64,000 bases of DNA from Victivallis vadensis (GTDB taxonomy: Bacteria; Verrucomicrobiota; Lentisphaeria; Victivallales; Victivallaceae). Under the pieces are notes generated by a model, which saw nothing but the letters and a program-made list of their open reading frames with translations, ran no database searches and was not told the origin of the DNA. Within the stretch, counting starts at the first letter, position 1. Each line of letters starts with the position of its first letter. The position numbers were made by a program, and so were the translations under genes. The DNA is taken from positions 1 through 64,000 of the forward strand of contig NZ_QEKH01000014.1 in NCBI RefSeq assembly GCF_003096415.1. The letters run 5' to 3'. Positions 41,586-50,983 of the stretch are shown here, piece by piece.

Positions 41586-41681
41586 GGAAGCACTTCGGAC
41601 CCCGTAGAAAAATCGCCAGGCCCGGCACAGCATAACGCTCCGGGCAAGAATACCGGGAAATCCGAAGATGCTTCCTTTTTT
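41586..41681 (+). ncRNA. Nested hairpin with U-tract; possible small RNA or attenuator
   Basis: GGAAGCA-c-TTCGGA (41586-41599) pairs with TCCGAA-ga-TGCTTCC (41661-41675), with an inner CCCGG/CCGGG stem, and six T follow at once (41676-41681). It looks like the 3' end of an RNA with an intrinsic terminator. No coding frame explains it. It lies between the divergent toxin and sigma promoters. Confidence 0.45.
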
Positions 41682-41685
41682 ACGC

Positions 41686-41714
41686 TTGACCTTCAGGAAT
41701 TCAGCCCATATATT
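41686..41714 (+). promoter_or_regulatory. Sigma-70 promoter of the 41752 sigma gene
   Basis: TTGACC, exactly 17 bases, TATATT, 37 bases before the ATG. Confidence 0.75.
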
Positions 41715-41751
41715 ACCTTGCGAAGCGGAATTACAGCAAGAAATTTGATAT

Positions 41752-42296
41752 ATGGCATTTACAACCAGAGGAAGTTTATTATCCGCCGTCCGGCGCGGCG
41801 ATGAAGTCGGCTGGGGTGAATTCTATGCGCTGTACAAGCCGCTCATTCTGTTGCGCGGCGGCGACCTCCGGCTCAGCCAGACCGAGAAGGAAGAACTGGT
41901 TCAACTGGTGATGCTGGACTTCTTCAAGGGAAGCCGTTCTTTCGTCTATGACAAATCCAAGGGGCGTTTCCGGGACTACCTGAAGCGGATTATTCACAAC
42001 AAAGCCTGTGACCTGATGCGCAAACGGCAGGACGGAACCGTTTCCATCGAATCGGAAGATTTCGGCATTGAAGAGCTTCCGGCTGAAGCTGAGGATATCT
42101 GGGAAAAACAATGGCGTGCAACCGTGTTGGCTCAGGCGCTTTTGGAAATCAAGCAGAAATGTGACCCCACGACTTATCAGTCCTACATGTACTTTGCTCT
42201 CCAAGATATGTCTGCCCAAGAGGTGGCAAATCTGCTGGTACATATAATAGGAAAATCCGACATCAAAACACACTGGCGGATATGAAAAAAGTTTGA
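41752..42296 (+). pseudogene. ECF-type sigma factor with a deletion in region 4
   Basis: Residues 1-162 are a good PVC-type ECF sigma (GEFYALYKPLILLRGGDLRL, SKGRFRDYLKRIIHNKACDL, QEVANLL). At about 42238 the frame loses homology and ends LVHIIGKSDIKTHWRI. The next frame reads TYNRKIRHQNTLADMKKV then stop at 42296, which is the expected end of the helix-turn-helix. Comparison with the 39633 gene suggests about 16-19 bases were lost inside the recognition-helix turn. The product as it stands would lack a working -35 reader. Confidence 0.75.
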
Positions 42297-42362
42297 AATT
42301 TCTTTTCTGAGCAGGAAAAATCCCCGACAGACAGGGAACTCTTCCCTGCTGCCGGGAGTGCG

Positions 42363-43823
42363 TTACGCCGCTAGAAGCTCCTGCCGTATCTTTTGAATTT
42401 CGTCCTCCTCAATAATTTTATTGCAGACCCGCCTGCTTCTGAGGACGCCGAATTTGTCCATCCAGTTTTTTACCGCCACATCGGAGATATTATAGATGAG
42501 CCCGATGGTTCGGTTGCTGTATCGGTTAACGAGCCGGGAAAGTGCTTCCGGTGTCGGGCGCAATGGTTGCATCTTCTTTGCCTCTTCGGGGACTTCAAAG
42601 TTGATTTCCTCTGTCACAGCAAAAAGCTTTTTGCAACGCGCATCCATATCTCCGCGAGCTTTCTCCAACATTTTTGTGTAAAGTTTTATCATCTCCACCG
42701 ATTCCCAGCAGAAGATACGCATCGCGTCACGCATAGGGCAATCTCTGGCGGCCAGCCATGACATCAACGTAGTCCGGAAAGAGTGAAAACCGTAGATGCA
42801 ACCGTTACGCTGTCGCCTGAGCCCCTCTTTTGAGAGCTGGGTAGTCTCCTTGCCAAGAGCTTCTTTAAAGATTTTCGTGCATTTCTTGTAGACTTCTTTG
42901 TCGTTGTACTCATTAGCAATAACCGGATTGACGTAAGAAGATACTCTATCTTGCATTCGGCGCTGAAGAAGTTCCATAAGATTGGCTGATATCGGAATTC
43001 TTGCTGTCGAACCGGCACACTTACGCATTGTTTTATAAGGGTGAAACTCAATAAAACCGGTTTTGAAATCAACATGTTCCCATTTGAGAAGGCAACAGTC
43101 TTTCAGCCTTGCGCCAATACTTGCGCCGACGATAAACAAATCTATATAGTCCTGACCATAATTTGCCACTGTTTTCATCACCGCATCCAGCATATGGGGC
43201 TCCAAGGGCATGTGGGTTGATTCGGAACCATCTGATTTCGGCTTGCGCCTGACGATGTCGGGGTGAAAAGGGTCTCCGTTCGGCAACTGGTGATTGACTG
43301 AGACACAACGAAAGACGTTCGATAAAAGGTTGATTTTTTTATTGAACGTAGTCCCCCGGATATGGGTGCTGTTCCACAAATGCAGTGCATAATCTACGGA
43401 AATATCATTGCTGATTTCATCCATGTATCTGAGCTTTTTCTGCTCGCACCATGCTTTGAAATGGGCGTAGTTGCTGCGGATGTGCTTCTGGCGGAGAAGC
43501 GAGTTATCCAACTGTTCAGGATTTCTTTTAAGCCAGTAATCGAACCCCTCCTGAAATGTCAGGCGCGGAATTTCGAGGCCGTCCACCACTTCGGAAAGAT
43601 TGCGGATGACCTTGAGGGCGTTCTGCCGTTTGCGGGTGATGAGTTCGGCTCCCACCGTCTCCGAGGCAATGGAGCGGTCCCGGAAGGCCACCGCTTCCTG
43701 ATAATTACTGGTTCCGGTGTAGAAAGTCTTACGCTTTCCGTTGATAAGGCGGCGAAACGTCCATTCGCCATTCGGGGAACATCTTTGTTCCAGCGTCGGT
43801 GCTTTTGATTTTGTTCTCGGCAT
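42363..43823 (-). CDS. Tyrosine recombinase / integrase
   Basis: 486 residues. A core-binding helical domain (about 90-190) precedes a catalytic domain with Arg in GASIGARLKDCCLLKWEHV, the HxxR box YGFHSFRTTL and the tyrosine in MIKLYTKM. The C terminus adds a helix-turn-helix-like block (TIGLIYNISDVAVKNWMDKF). ATG 43823 follows GAGGAGATAAG. The gene begins 163 bases beyond the 3' end of tRNA-Arg and reads away from it, the layout of tRNA-integrated elements. Confidence 0.88.
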   Translation of the reverse strand: MPRTKSKAPTLEQRCSPNGEWTFRRLINGKRKTFYTGTSNYQEAVAFRDRSIASETVGAELITRKRQNALKVIRNLSEVVDGLEIPRLTFQEGFDYWLKRNPEQLDNSLLRQKHIRSNYAHFKAWCEQKKLRYMDEISNDISVDYALHLWNSTHIRGTTFNKKINLLSNVFRCVSVNHQLPNGDPFHPDIVRRKPKSDGSESTHMPLEPHMLDAVMKTVANYGQDYIDLFIVGASIGARLKDCCLLKWEHVDFKTGFIEFHPYKTMRKCAGSTARIPISANLMELLQRRMQDRVSSYVNPVIANEYNDKEVYKKCTKIFKEALGKETTQLSKEGLRRQRNGCIYGFHSFRTTLMSWLAARDCPMRDAMRIFCWESVEMIKLYTKMLEKARGDMDARCKKLFAVTEEINFEVPEEAKKMQPLRPTPEALSRLVNRYSNRTIGLIYNISDVAVKNWMDKFGVLRSRRVCNKIIEEDEIQKIRQELLAA

Positions 43824-43986
43824 TTTCTTATCTCCTCTGTTTCGGTAATTATAATACCGGACGAGATAAGACAAAAACACACGCCGTTCTGAAAAATCCA
43901 AGGATATTGGCTACAATATTGGCACAGAACGCACTTTTTGCGGGTTCCGGATTGGCGGGTTATCCTTGTTTTGAGGCGAAAAAAAA

Positions 43987-44063
43987 TGGTACACCCGACG
44001 AGATTCGAACTCATGACCTTCTACTCCGGAGGCAGACGCTCTATCCAGCTGAGCTACGGGTGC
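43987..44063 (-). tRNA. tRNA-Arg (anticodon CCG)
   Basis: 77 bases including encoded CCA. Acceptor GCACCCG/CGGGTGT (1-72 is a G-U pair), D stem GCTC/GAGC, anticodon stem TCTGC/GTAGA with loop CTCCGGA giving anticodon CCG, T stem ATGAG/CTCGT with loop TTCGAAT, discriminator A. Decodes CGG. It flanks an integrase gene, so its 3' half is a likely integration site. Confidence 0.93.
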
Positions 44064-44196
44064 CCATGTTTGTTGTTATATAAGATAGCGCCGTTTTTGG
44101 ATTTTTAAAGCAGCTTTCTGAAGAATATTTGATTTTTTTTATTCATTTTGAGGCTGAACAATCATTTTTCATCAATTAAAGAAGAAAATCCGGCTC

Positions 44197-46692
44197 CTAT
44201 GGCTGCTTCGGCACTCTCAAGCCCCGGCGCATCGCACGGATGTTCCGCTGCACCAGAACCGCACTCCGGCGGGAAATCTCTCCGGTTCCGTATTCCGCCT
44301 CGTAAAAAGCCAGCACCACCGTCGTCATCCGGCGGTCAAAACCTTCGCGGAAATCCGCAAGCATCCGGGCATAGTCCAGTAACTCCTCGTTCCGACGGCG
44401 CGGCACCCCGGCAAGCGTCAACTCAATCCGAATCGCCTGATAGCCGAAAAGCACGCTCTCCCGGTATTCACCCGCCTTCAACGCCGCCGCCGCCTTCTCA
44501 AAACAAGCCTTCGCCTCCTCCTCTTGCCGATGAAGCCGACGAAGTCGCAACTGTTTGCGCAACAGTACATAAGCCGCAATCAGCGCCGCTCCAGCCAGAA
44601 CCACCGCCGGATAGTACCGCCGCAGAAACTCCTGCCCGATTCGGAGATAATGCTGACTTCGACTCCCAAGCTGCTTGAGATACTCCCAGGCCGCCTCCCC
44701 TCTGGTCTTCTTTTTATCGGAGGCGCGATTCGCGGATTTCGGCGCCACCTTCCTGTAGGTTTCCTTGATCTGCTTGCGGATCTCCTCCTGCACCTCCGCG
44801 ACCTGCATGATGATTTCCGCGGCTTTCGACGGCGTCTCCTCCGCCCGCACCTGCTTCAGATACATGTCTTTCAACGTCTGAAGCGTATGCTCGGTCAACT
44901 CCGGCGGCGTAACCCGCCATTCATCTCCGAAGGGATCCCGCAGCTTGCCGATCCCAATCGGAGTCGTCTGCGACCGGATCTCACCCGGCGGCGTCGCATC
45001 CATAGTCAGCCAACCGTATTCCGGCACGAAAATCTGAGTCCACGCATGAGCATGGTATTCATATACCTCAAACACATTCTGCAAAGTATTAAAATCGCCC
45101 GGCGAAAATCCGGCCGCAGTACGGGACGGCAATCCCGCCAGCCGCGCCATCACCGCCAAAGACGCGGCAAAGTACTCGCAATGCCCCTCCTTCAGCTCAA
45201 AGACGAAGTAATCCACCGTCTCCTTCCCTTCCGGAACCGGCCGGGAATACTGCTGATACTTGAAGTTGTTGCGCAGGTAATCCCGCAGAATCAACGCTTT
45301 TTCGTAATCATTTTTGGCATTCCGCGTCAGTTCTTCCACCTTCTTCTTCAACCGCTCCGAAATTTTCTTCTCCGGCAGTTTCAGATAATGGGCGCGCGCA
45401 GGCCGTTCGCGCCAGCGCCGCCGGGTACGCTCCGACAACGGGTTCTCCAGCTCCGTACTGATTTCACTGGAAACCAGATAGGAAAACGGCAGATTCGGAT
45501 AATTGTTCGAGGCCAGTTCGCTGTTATAAAAGGTCGTCCTGAGCAGGCTGTAAGGCGCCGTGTCGTTGTTCCGCTCGAAAGAGACCGGGCGGTAAGGCGC
45601 ATAAAGTTTGGGACTCAGCCATTTCAGGATCGTGTAGCGCGATGAAACCATCCGGGAGGCGGAACGCTCGGAACTGCGCACATTGATCCTGCCCCGCTTC
45701 AGTTCCGCGGACGCCAGCCAGCGCGTCCCGTCATATTCATCATACAACTGCGCCAGATGGTACAGCTTCAGGGGCGACTTCACCCGCAATACCAGGTCGC
45801 GTCCCGGCGGAGCGCTGCCGGAACCGTCCTGAGATGAAGAATCGGGTTGTTTTCCCTTGATCTTCATCGGAGTTCCGCCGGCTTCCAGCGTATCGGGGGT
45901 CCCATTGCGGATAATGCGGACGCCTCCCTGTTCCTGTTTGACTTTTTCAGACTGAAACCACTGTTGCAGGTTGGCGGGCAGCATTGAAGATTTATCCGTA
46001 TTGAATGCCACGGCAAAAATTCCCTTCGAACCGCTCGGGTCCGTCGGGAACAGCGGAAAAATCAGCGCAAAGCACCCGGCGACCAGCCCCAGATGCAATG
46101 CCAGGATATGCCAGTTCCGCCGCAGAATCCGGCGCGGATTCGGCAGACGCGGGTTTGCGGACAACTGCTGCAGGCGGTTGCTGTACAACAATATGAGCAT
46201 ACTGCCGAAAGCCACACCCAGGCACCACAGATAGACCGTGCGCGGCAACAGCGCCCCGTATGCCAGCAGAATCATCGAGATCGCAAATAAATAACCGTAA
46301 TCGCGCGCGTTCTGTGCCATCAGAAAGATCAGACTGGTGATGGCCAATACCTCCGACAGCGCCTTGTCCGCCGGGATGCCGTGCGTCAGCCGGTACATCA
46401 GCCAGACCGCCGCGGCGGCGACCACGGCAAGCTGAATCATAAATCGCCACCACGAGGGAATGACCCGGTACGGCACATAAGCCAGCAGCGCCAATACCGG
46501 GATCAGCCCCAATACCGCGAAGGTCAACTGAGGCTGGGCATACTGCCACAGCGAAGCGACCACGGCGGCGCCGCACAATATGGTATAGACCAGATGCTGC
46601 GGCAGCCGCTCCGGGGTCTGCCGCCGCCGGGAGTGGTCCACGATCCGCTTGACAGGAAGAATCCGCAGAATATATTTACGCCAGAGCTTCAT
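44197..46692 (-). CDS. Membrane transglutaminase-like protein (TgpA type)
   Basis: 831 residues. Six or so N-terminal membrane helices, a periplasmic region, a transglutaminase-like domain with the Cys-His-Asp triad (EGHCEYFAAS; YHAHAWTQIF; WLTMDATPP), another membrane helix (YYPAVVLAGAALIAAYVLL) and a cytoplasmic DUF4129-like C terminus. Last gene of a three-gene operon with DUF58 and MoxR proteins; the start overlaps the DUF58 stop (ATGA). The set is common in bacteria, and its role may be in protein maturation or envelope stress. Confidence 0.9.
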   Translation of the reverse strand: MKLWRKYILRILPVKRIVDHSRRRQTPERLPQHLVYTILCGAAVVASLWQYAQPQLTFAVLGLIPVLALLAYVPYRVIPSWWRFMIQLAVVAAAAVWLMYRLTHGIPADKALSEVLAITSLIFLMAQNARDYGYLFAISMILLAYGALLPRTVYLWCLGVAFGSMLILLYSNRLQQLSANPRLPNPRRILRRNWHILALHLGLVAGCFALIFPLFPTDPSGSKGIFAVAFNTDKSSMLPANLQQWFQSEKVKQEQGGVRIIRNGTPDTLEAGGTPMKIKGKQPDSSSQDGSGSAPPGRDLVLRVKSPLKLYHLAQLYDEYDGTRWLASAELKRGRINVRSSERSASRMVSSRYTILKWLSPKLYAPYRPVSFERNNDTAPYSLLRTTFYNSELASNNYPNLPFSYLVSSEISTELENPLSERTRRRWRERPARAHYLKLPEKKISERLKKKVEELTRNAKNDYEKALILRDYLRNNFKYQQYSRPVPEGKETVDYFVFELKEGHCEYFAASLAVMARLAGLPSRTAAGFSPGDFNTLQNVFEVYEYHAHAWTQIFVPEYGWLTMDATPPGEIRSQTTPIGIGKLRDPFGDEWRVTPPELTEHTLQTLKDMYLKQVRAEETPSKAAEIIMQVAEVQEEIRKQIKETYRKVAPKSANRASDKKKTRGEAAWEYLKQLGSRSQHYLRIGQEFLRRYYPAVVLAGAALIAAYVLLRKQLRLRRLHRQEEEAKACFEKAAAALKAGEYRESVLFGYQAIRIELTLAGVPRRRNEELLDYARMLADFREGFDRRMTTVVLAFYEAEYGTGEISRRSAVLVQRNIRAMRRGLRVPKQP

Positions 46693-47918
46693 TTTTCCAG
46701 CACCTCTTCCAAAGTGTTCGCGAAACAGACCTCGCGCGGCTTGACCGCCCCGCGGAACCGCCGCAACGAGCGGTCGCCGTACACAATGCGCGGTTCATCC
46801 GGCAGAATCGGCGGAAAGTTGCCCTTCGGCGCCAGAATCCAGTTGACCCGGCAGCCGTTGTCAAGCAGAAGCTCCAGAAGCCCCTTCGAAGCGTCGTCCG
46901 CCTCCATCGACAGCGCATACACCAGCACGCCGCCGGGTATCTGCTCAACCGCCTCCAGAAGGGTATCCGCAAACGGCACCTCCGCCGGTTCCAGCATCAT
47001 CAAAGTCTGCATCAGCCGCCAGTGCATCACCGAAGCGTCTCCCGAAAGATGGAGCCGCTCGCCGCTGCGCCCGTCCGCCGCGAAAAAGTGAATCCGGCAG
47101 TACATCTCCTTGAGATGCTCCGACAGGCTTGCCGCCGCACTGACCAGAAATTCGAGGTTGTTTTCCCGCGGATCGTTGCCGACCAGCGCTTTTCTGGTAT
47201 CCAGTATGATCACGATCTGGTCGACCGTATTGGCTTCAAATTCGCGGATCATCAACTGCTGCCGCCCCGCCGATCCTTTCCAGTGGATAAACCGGATCTC
47301 GTCGCCCGGCCGGTACGGGCGGACTCCGAAAAATTCCTGACCGTGCCCGGATTGCCCGAGCGGACGGCCGTCGAAGCTCGGCATCGGGTTGCTTTCGGCC
47401 TGCAGCTGCAATGAATCAAGCCGGACTGTGCCGGGGTAGATCTGAATTTCACCCGGCAGCCTGAACTTCCGGGTACGCCGGAACAGGCCGGCCGGATCAC
47501 CGCCGGAGACTTTCACCTCCAGCAGCCTGGCGCAGCCGCGCTTCTCCGCGATGCAGGTCCGGTTCAGAAGCAGCGACTCCCCCGGCCCCAGCGGGGGAAC
47601 GGCGGCATGCAGCACGCCGCCCGGAGCAAATTCGCATTTCTCCGTAATCACCATCGGCTGCCGAAAGAGGAAAGTGCGGTTGGTGACCAGCAGCGGCAGC
47701 GCGACTTCGGTTCCGAAAAAGCCGTCGCTGTTCGGCCGCCGTTCAATCCTGATCCGGTACAGCGAAAACTGGGCCAGCAGGAAGCTGGCCGCCAGAAGCG
47801 AACAGAAAATCGAAGCCGCCAACGCGGTCGCCAGCCCGACGTTGACCAGCGCCACCCCGACAGTTCCGACCGTCATCAGAATCAGCAGAAAGCCGCGGGC
47901 GGTCGGAAACGCCATCAT
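46689..47918 (-). CDS. DUF58 protein
   Basis: 409 residues: two N-terminal membrane helices (residues 8-50), a beta-rich section, then DUF58 with the hallmark YRPGDEIRFIHWKGSAGR and a von Willebrand-A-like fold (QIVIILDTRKA). Works with MoxR ATPases in an uncharacterised chaperone-like system. It overlaps both neighbours by four bases, so all three are translationally coupled. Confidence 0.92.
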   Translation of the reverse strand: MMAFPTARGFLLILMTVGTVGVALVNVGLATALAASIFCSLLAASFLLAQFSLYRIRIERRPNSDGFFGTEVALPLLVTNRTFLFRQPMVITEKCEFAPGGVLHAAVPPLGPGESLLLNRTCIAEKRGCARLLEVKVSGGDPAGLFRRTRKFRLPGEIQIYPGTVRLDSLQLQAESNPMPSFDGRPLGQSGHGQEFFGVRPYRPGDEIRFIHWKGSAGRQQLMIREFEANTVDQIVIILDTRKALVGNDPRENNLEFLVSAAASLSEHLKEMYCRIHFFAADGRSGERLHLSGDASVMHWRLMQTLMMLEPAEVPFADTLLEAVEQIPGGVLVYALSMEADDASKGLLELLLDNGCRVNWILAPKGNFPPILPDEPRIVYGDRSLRRFRGAVKPREVCFANTLEEVLEK

Positions 47919-49249
47919 ATCGCGGGTTCCTCATTGACCATCGGAATCCCCTCCATGATGGAATCGAGCACATTGTCCACCTTGTGCCATTCCCCCTGGA
48001 AGCGCAGCCGCAGCCGCATCCTGTGCGCCAGCACCACCTTGACCATCGCGCGCACATCCTGCGGCGTTACATAATTCCGGCCGCTGTAGGCGGCGAGACT
48101 CTGGCTGCACCGCATCAGCGCCAGCGTGGCGCGGGGGCTGCAGCCGTTGGCGAGCGCCGGATGCTGCCGGGTCGCATCGGTGACTTTGATGATGTATTCC
48201 TTGATCTTCTGATCCACCGACACATTGCGCACCAGCGCATGGCAGTGCACGATATCCGATCCCTTGATCACATAGGAGATGCGCGAGAGCGGATGGCTTC
48301 CCTGCTGCGAACTCAGAATTTCCAGCTCCGCTTCAGGCGACGGATATCCGATCGAAAGGCGCATCATGAAGCGGTCGAGCTGCGGTTCCGGCAGCGGATA
48401 GGTGCCGTGGTAATCCTCCGGATTCTGGGTTGCGACCACGAAAAACGGCTTCGGCAGCACATGCGCCTTGCCGTCGACGGTGACCACCGATTCGGCCATG
48501 CACTCCAGCAGGCTCGACTGGGTGCGCGGCGTGGTGCGGTTGATCTCATCGGCCAGAATCACATTGCCGAAAATCGGGCCGGGAATAAACCGGAACTGTT
48601 TGAGCTTCTCATCGTAAATATTCGTACCGGTGATATCGCACGGCAGCATATCCGGCGTGAACTGGATGCGGCGGTAATTCGCCTGAATGGATTTCGCCAG
48701 CGCCTGCGCGAGAATGCTCTTCCCGACGCCGGGAGCGTCCTCCAGCAGCAGATGGCCGTCGGCCATCAGGCAGACGATCATGTTCCGCACCACCTCCGGC
48801 TTGCCCTTGAACACCACCTCGATGTTCTGCTCCAACTGCCGGATCACCTTGCGCATCGATTCAAACGTGAATTCGCTGTCGGGAGTATCCGCCCGTTTCT
48901 CGCCGGCCCGGGCGATCCCCGGATTGTTCGGATCGTTGAAAACCAGCATGGAACTGCCGATCTGGATCGTATCCAGATGCTTGATCTGCACCTGCACGAT
49001 CGGCGCGGAATTCACGAACGTGCCGTTCGCACTGCCGAGATCCTCAATGAAAACCCCTTCCGCCGTAGAGCTGATCACCGCATGATGCCGGGAAACATTG
49101 GGTTCCGCAATCACGATATCGCTGTCGTTCTCACGCCCGATAATCAGAGATTTCCGGTTGATCGGAATCTCCCGGGTATTGCCGTACCCCTCCTGAAGCG
49201 TGATGGTCGGAAACTCGCGTTGCGCCGATGATATATCTTTTTGTGCCAT
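47915..49249 (-). CDS. MoxR AAA+ ATPase with N-terminal FHA domain
   Basis: 444 residues. Residues 20-105 are a forkhead-associated domain (SLIIGRENDSDIVI, PNVSRHHAVI, DLGSANGTFVN) that binds phosphothreonine. A linker follows, then a MoxR-type AAA+ module (Walker A EDAPGVGKSILA, Walker B VILADEINRTTPRTQSSLL, sensor VVATQNPEDYHGTYPLPE). MoxR proteins are normally about 320 residues without FHA. The fusion suggests control by a Ser/Thr kinase. First gene of the operon. Confidence 0.92.
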   Translation of the reverse strand: MAQKDISSAQREFPTITLQEGYGNTREIPINRKSLIIGRENDSDIVIAEPNVSRHHAVISSTAEGVFIEDLGSANGTFVNSAPIVQVQIKHLDTIQIGSSMLVFNDPNNPGIARAGEKRADTPDSEFTFESMRKVIRQLEQNIEVVFKGKPEVVRNMIVCLMADGHLLLEDAPGVGKSILAQALAKSIQANYRRIQFTPDMLPCDITGTNIYDEKLKQFRFIPGPIFGNVILADEINRTTPRTQSSLLECMAESVVTVDGKAHVLPKPFFVVATQNPEDYHGTYPLPEPQLDRFMMRLSIGYPSPEAELEILSSQQGSHPLSRISYVIKGSDIVHCHALVRNVSVDQKIKEYIIKVTDATRQHPALANGCSPRATLALMRCSQSLAAYSGRNYVTPQDVRAMVKVVLAHRMRLRLRFQGEWHKVDNVLDSIMEGIPMVNEEPAI

Positions 49250-49459
49250 ATCTAATGTGATCTACTCTCTTTGACTTATCGTTCCGGAAGGAAAATGAAA
49301 ATTACGGAATTCTTTACTTTCATCCTTTCCTTTTTATATAAGATACCCGACTCAAAGGGATTTTCAAACGCCGCCGATACTTTTTTCGTCAATGACGCTC
49401 AAAAAAATGAAACTTTTTTGTTTCGTTCCTTCAAAGCGGTCCGCACCGCCTGCGGCAGG

Positions 49460-50398
49460 TCATTTTTTCATAGCGGCAGTGCGGCGGTTAAAGGCCTCGA
49501 CTCCGTCGGCGACGGCGGCGGCGACTTTCCGCTGACGCGCCGGGTCGGCAATCGCCAGCTCCTCCTTCGGGGTGGTGATGAAGCCGGCTTCGACCAACAC
49601 GGCCGGACAGTGCGCCTTGACCAGAACCCGGAAACGGGCGAATTTCACCCCCCGATCCGGCCCGCCGGTGGCTTTGACCAGGCGGGATTGAATCTCCTGC
49701 GCGAGATTCAGGTTGGCGCCGTCATACCGGTTCGACAGCGTCGCCTGCTTCGGGACGGCTCCGCCGCCGGTGCTGCGGCAGCCGTCCGGCGTCATCGCGA
49801 AGGTTTCGACGCCGGTGCCGGTCCGGTTGGCAGCGGCGTTGTGATGCACGGAAATGAACAGATCGGCTTTCAACGTTCCGGAGAGGTTGCCGCGCGCATC
49901 CAGCGAAACATCCTTATCCGTATCGCGGGTCATTTTCACTGTGAAGCCGCGTTTGACCAGTTCATCCCGGATTTTCTGCGCAAGGGCGAAATTCAGCGTT
50001 TTCTCCTGATGCTTCGCACCGGTCGCGCCGGTTTCGCTGCCGCCGTGGCCCGGATCGATCAAAATCATTTTCACCGGTTTCGCAGGGGCGACCTCCCGGT
50101 TCAACAGCGGGGCGACCACCTTTTTCAGATTGGCCTCCGACAGCGAATAGACGCCGGATTTTCCTTCCGTCCGCTGCGCCGGTTCCACCAGATGCACCCA
50201 GCCGCCGTTGAAGTTGGCGCGCAGGCTGCCGGGATAGATCGTAATGAAGTTGCCGTTCCTGCGCAGCGTACAGCTCCGTTCGGAGGCTTCGCTCTGAACG
50301 CCGAGCGCGCGGATTTCGCGCGAGACCGGCGAGTGGCAACCGGCGAACGTCAGGCCGACGGCCGCCGCTGCGCCGCACAACAGGATGGTTTGCTTCAC
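49460..50398 (-). CDS. N-acetylmuramoyl-L-alanine amidase lipoprotein
   Basis: 312 residues. The lipobox LTFAGC makes it a lipoprotein. After a linker of about 100 residues the Amidase_3 domain runs from [12 protein letters not shown] (zinc His) through SVHHNAA to [11 protein letters not shown] (catalytic Glu). Cleaves the amide between muramic acid and the peptide stem. Start overlaps the dut stop by four bases. Confidence 0.92.
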   Translation of the reverse strand: MKQTILLCGAAAAVGLTFAGCHSPVSREIRALGVQSEASERSCTLRRNGNFITIYPGSLRANFNGGWVHLVEPAQRTEGKSGVYSLSEANLKKVVAPLLNREVAPAKPVKMILIDPGHGGSETGATGAKHQEKTLNFALAQKIRDELVKRGFTVKMTRDTDKDVSLDARGNLSGTLKADLFISVHHNAAANRTGTGVETFAMTPDGCRSTGGGAVPKQATLSNRYDGANLNLAQEIQSRLVKATGGPDRGVKFARFRVLVKAHCPAVLVEAGFITTPKEELAIADPARQRKVAAAVADGVEAFNRRTAAMKK

Positions 50399-50853
50399 AA
50401 TGATTTTCCTTCGCCGATGCCGGTGCTGCCGAAGCCGCCCGCGCCGCGCTGCGTTTCGGAGAGCTCCTCCGCCGGAACCAGTTCCACGGCGGCCAGTTCC
50501 GCGATCACCATCTGGGCGATCCGGTCGCCCCGCCGCACCTGAAACACCGCCGGGCCGGGATTGAACATGATCACTCCGACTTCCCCGCGGTATCCGGCGT
50601 CGATGGTGCCGGGAGAGTTGGTCAGCGAGAGATTGTGCTTCAACGCCAGTCCGCTGCGGGGGCGCACCTGCGCCTCAAATCCGACCGGAAGCTCCAGAAA
50701 CAATCCGGTCGGCACCAGCGTGCTCTTCCCGACGGCCAGTTCGATGTCGGTGCGGGCCTTAAGGTCGTAGGCGGCATCGTCGGGATGCGCTTTGGCGGGA
50801 GCCAGGTCGGAACAGCCGGAGGCCATCTTGAATTTTATCATATTTTTGAGCAT
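50395..50853 (-). CDS. dut: dUTP diphosphatase
   Basis: 152 residues, trimeric dUTPase with all five motifs: [41 protein letters not shown] and [10 protein letters not shown]. Hydrolyses dUTP to dUMP. ATG 50853 is preferred over the GTG at 50862 since GGAAAG lies nine bases ahead of it. Coupled to the amidase gene downstream. Confidence 0.95.
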   Translation of the reverse strand: MLKNMIKFKMASGCSDLAPAKAHPDDAAYDLKARTDIELAVGKSTLVPTGLFLELPVGFEAQVRPRSGLALKHNLSLTNSPGTIDAGYRGEVGVIMFNPGPAVFQVRRGDRIAQMVIAELAAVELVPAEELSETQRGAGGFGSTGIGEGKSL

Positions 50854-50983
50854 AAATCTCACTTTCCGATTTGTTTTGCATCGAGAACGGTATTAAAGTA
50901 TCATTGCTCAGAATCGATGTCAAGAGAGCGTCCAGAAGAAAGAGGCGCATTACTGTTTATCTGATCCCGGGAAAGGAAATTTC

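Noticed and set aside
39100-42360. Second attachment site copy for the tRNA-Arg integrase
   Set aside because: No stretch matching the last 15 or more bases of the tRNA was found by eye in this interval.
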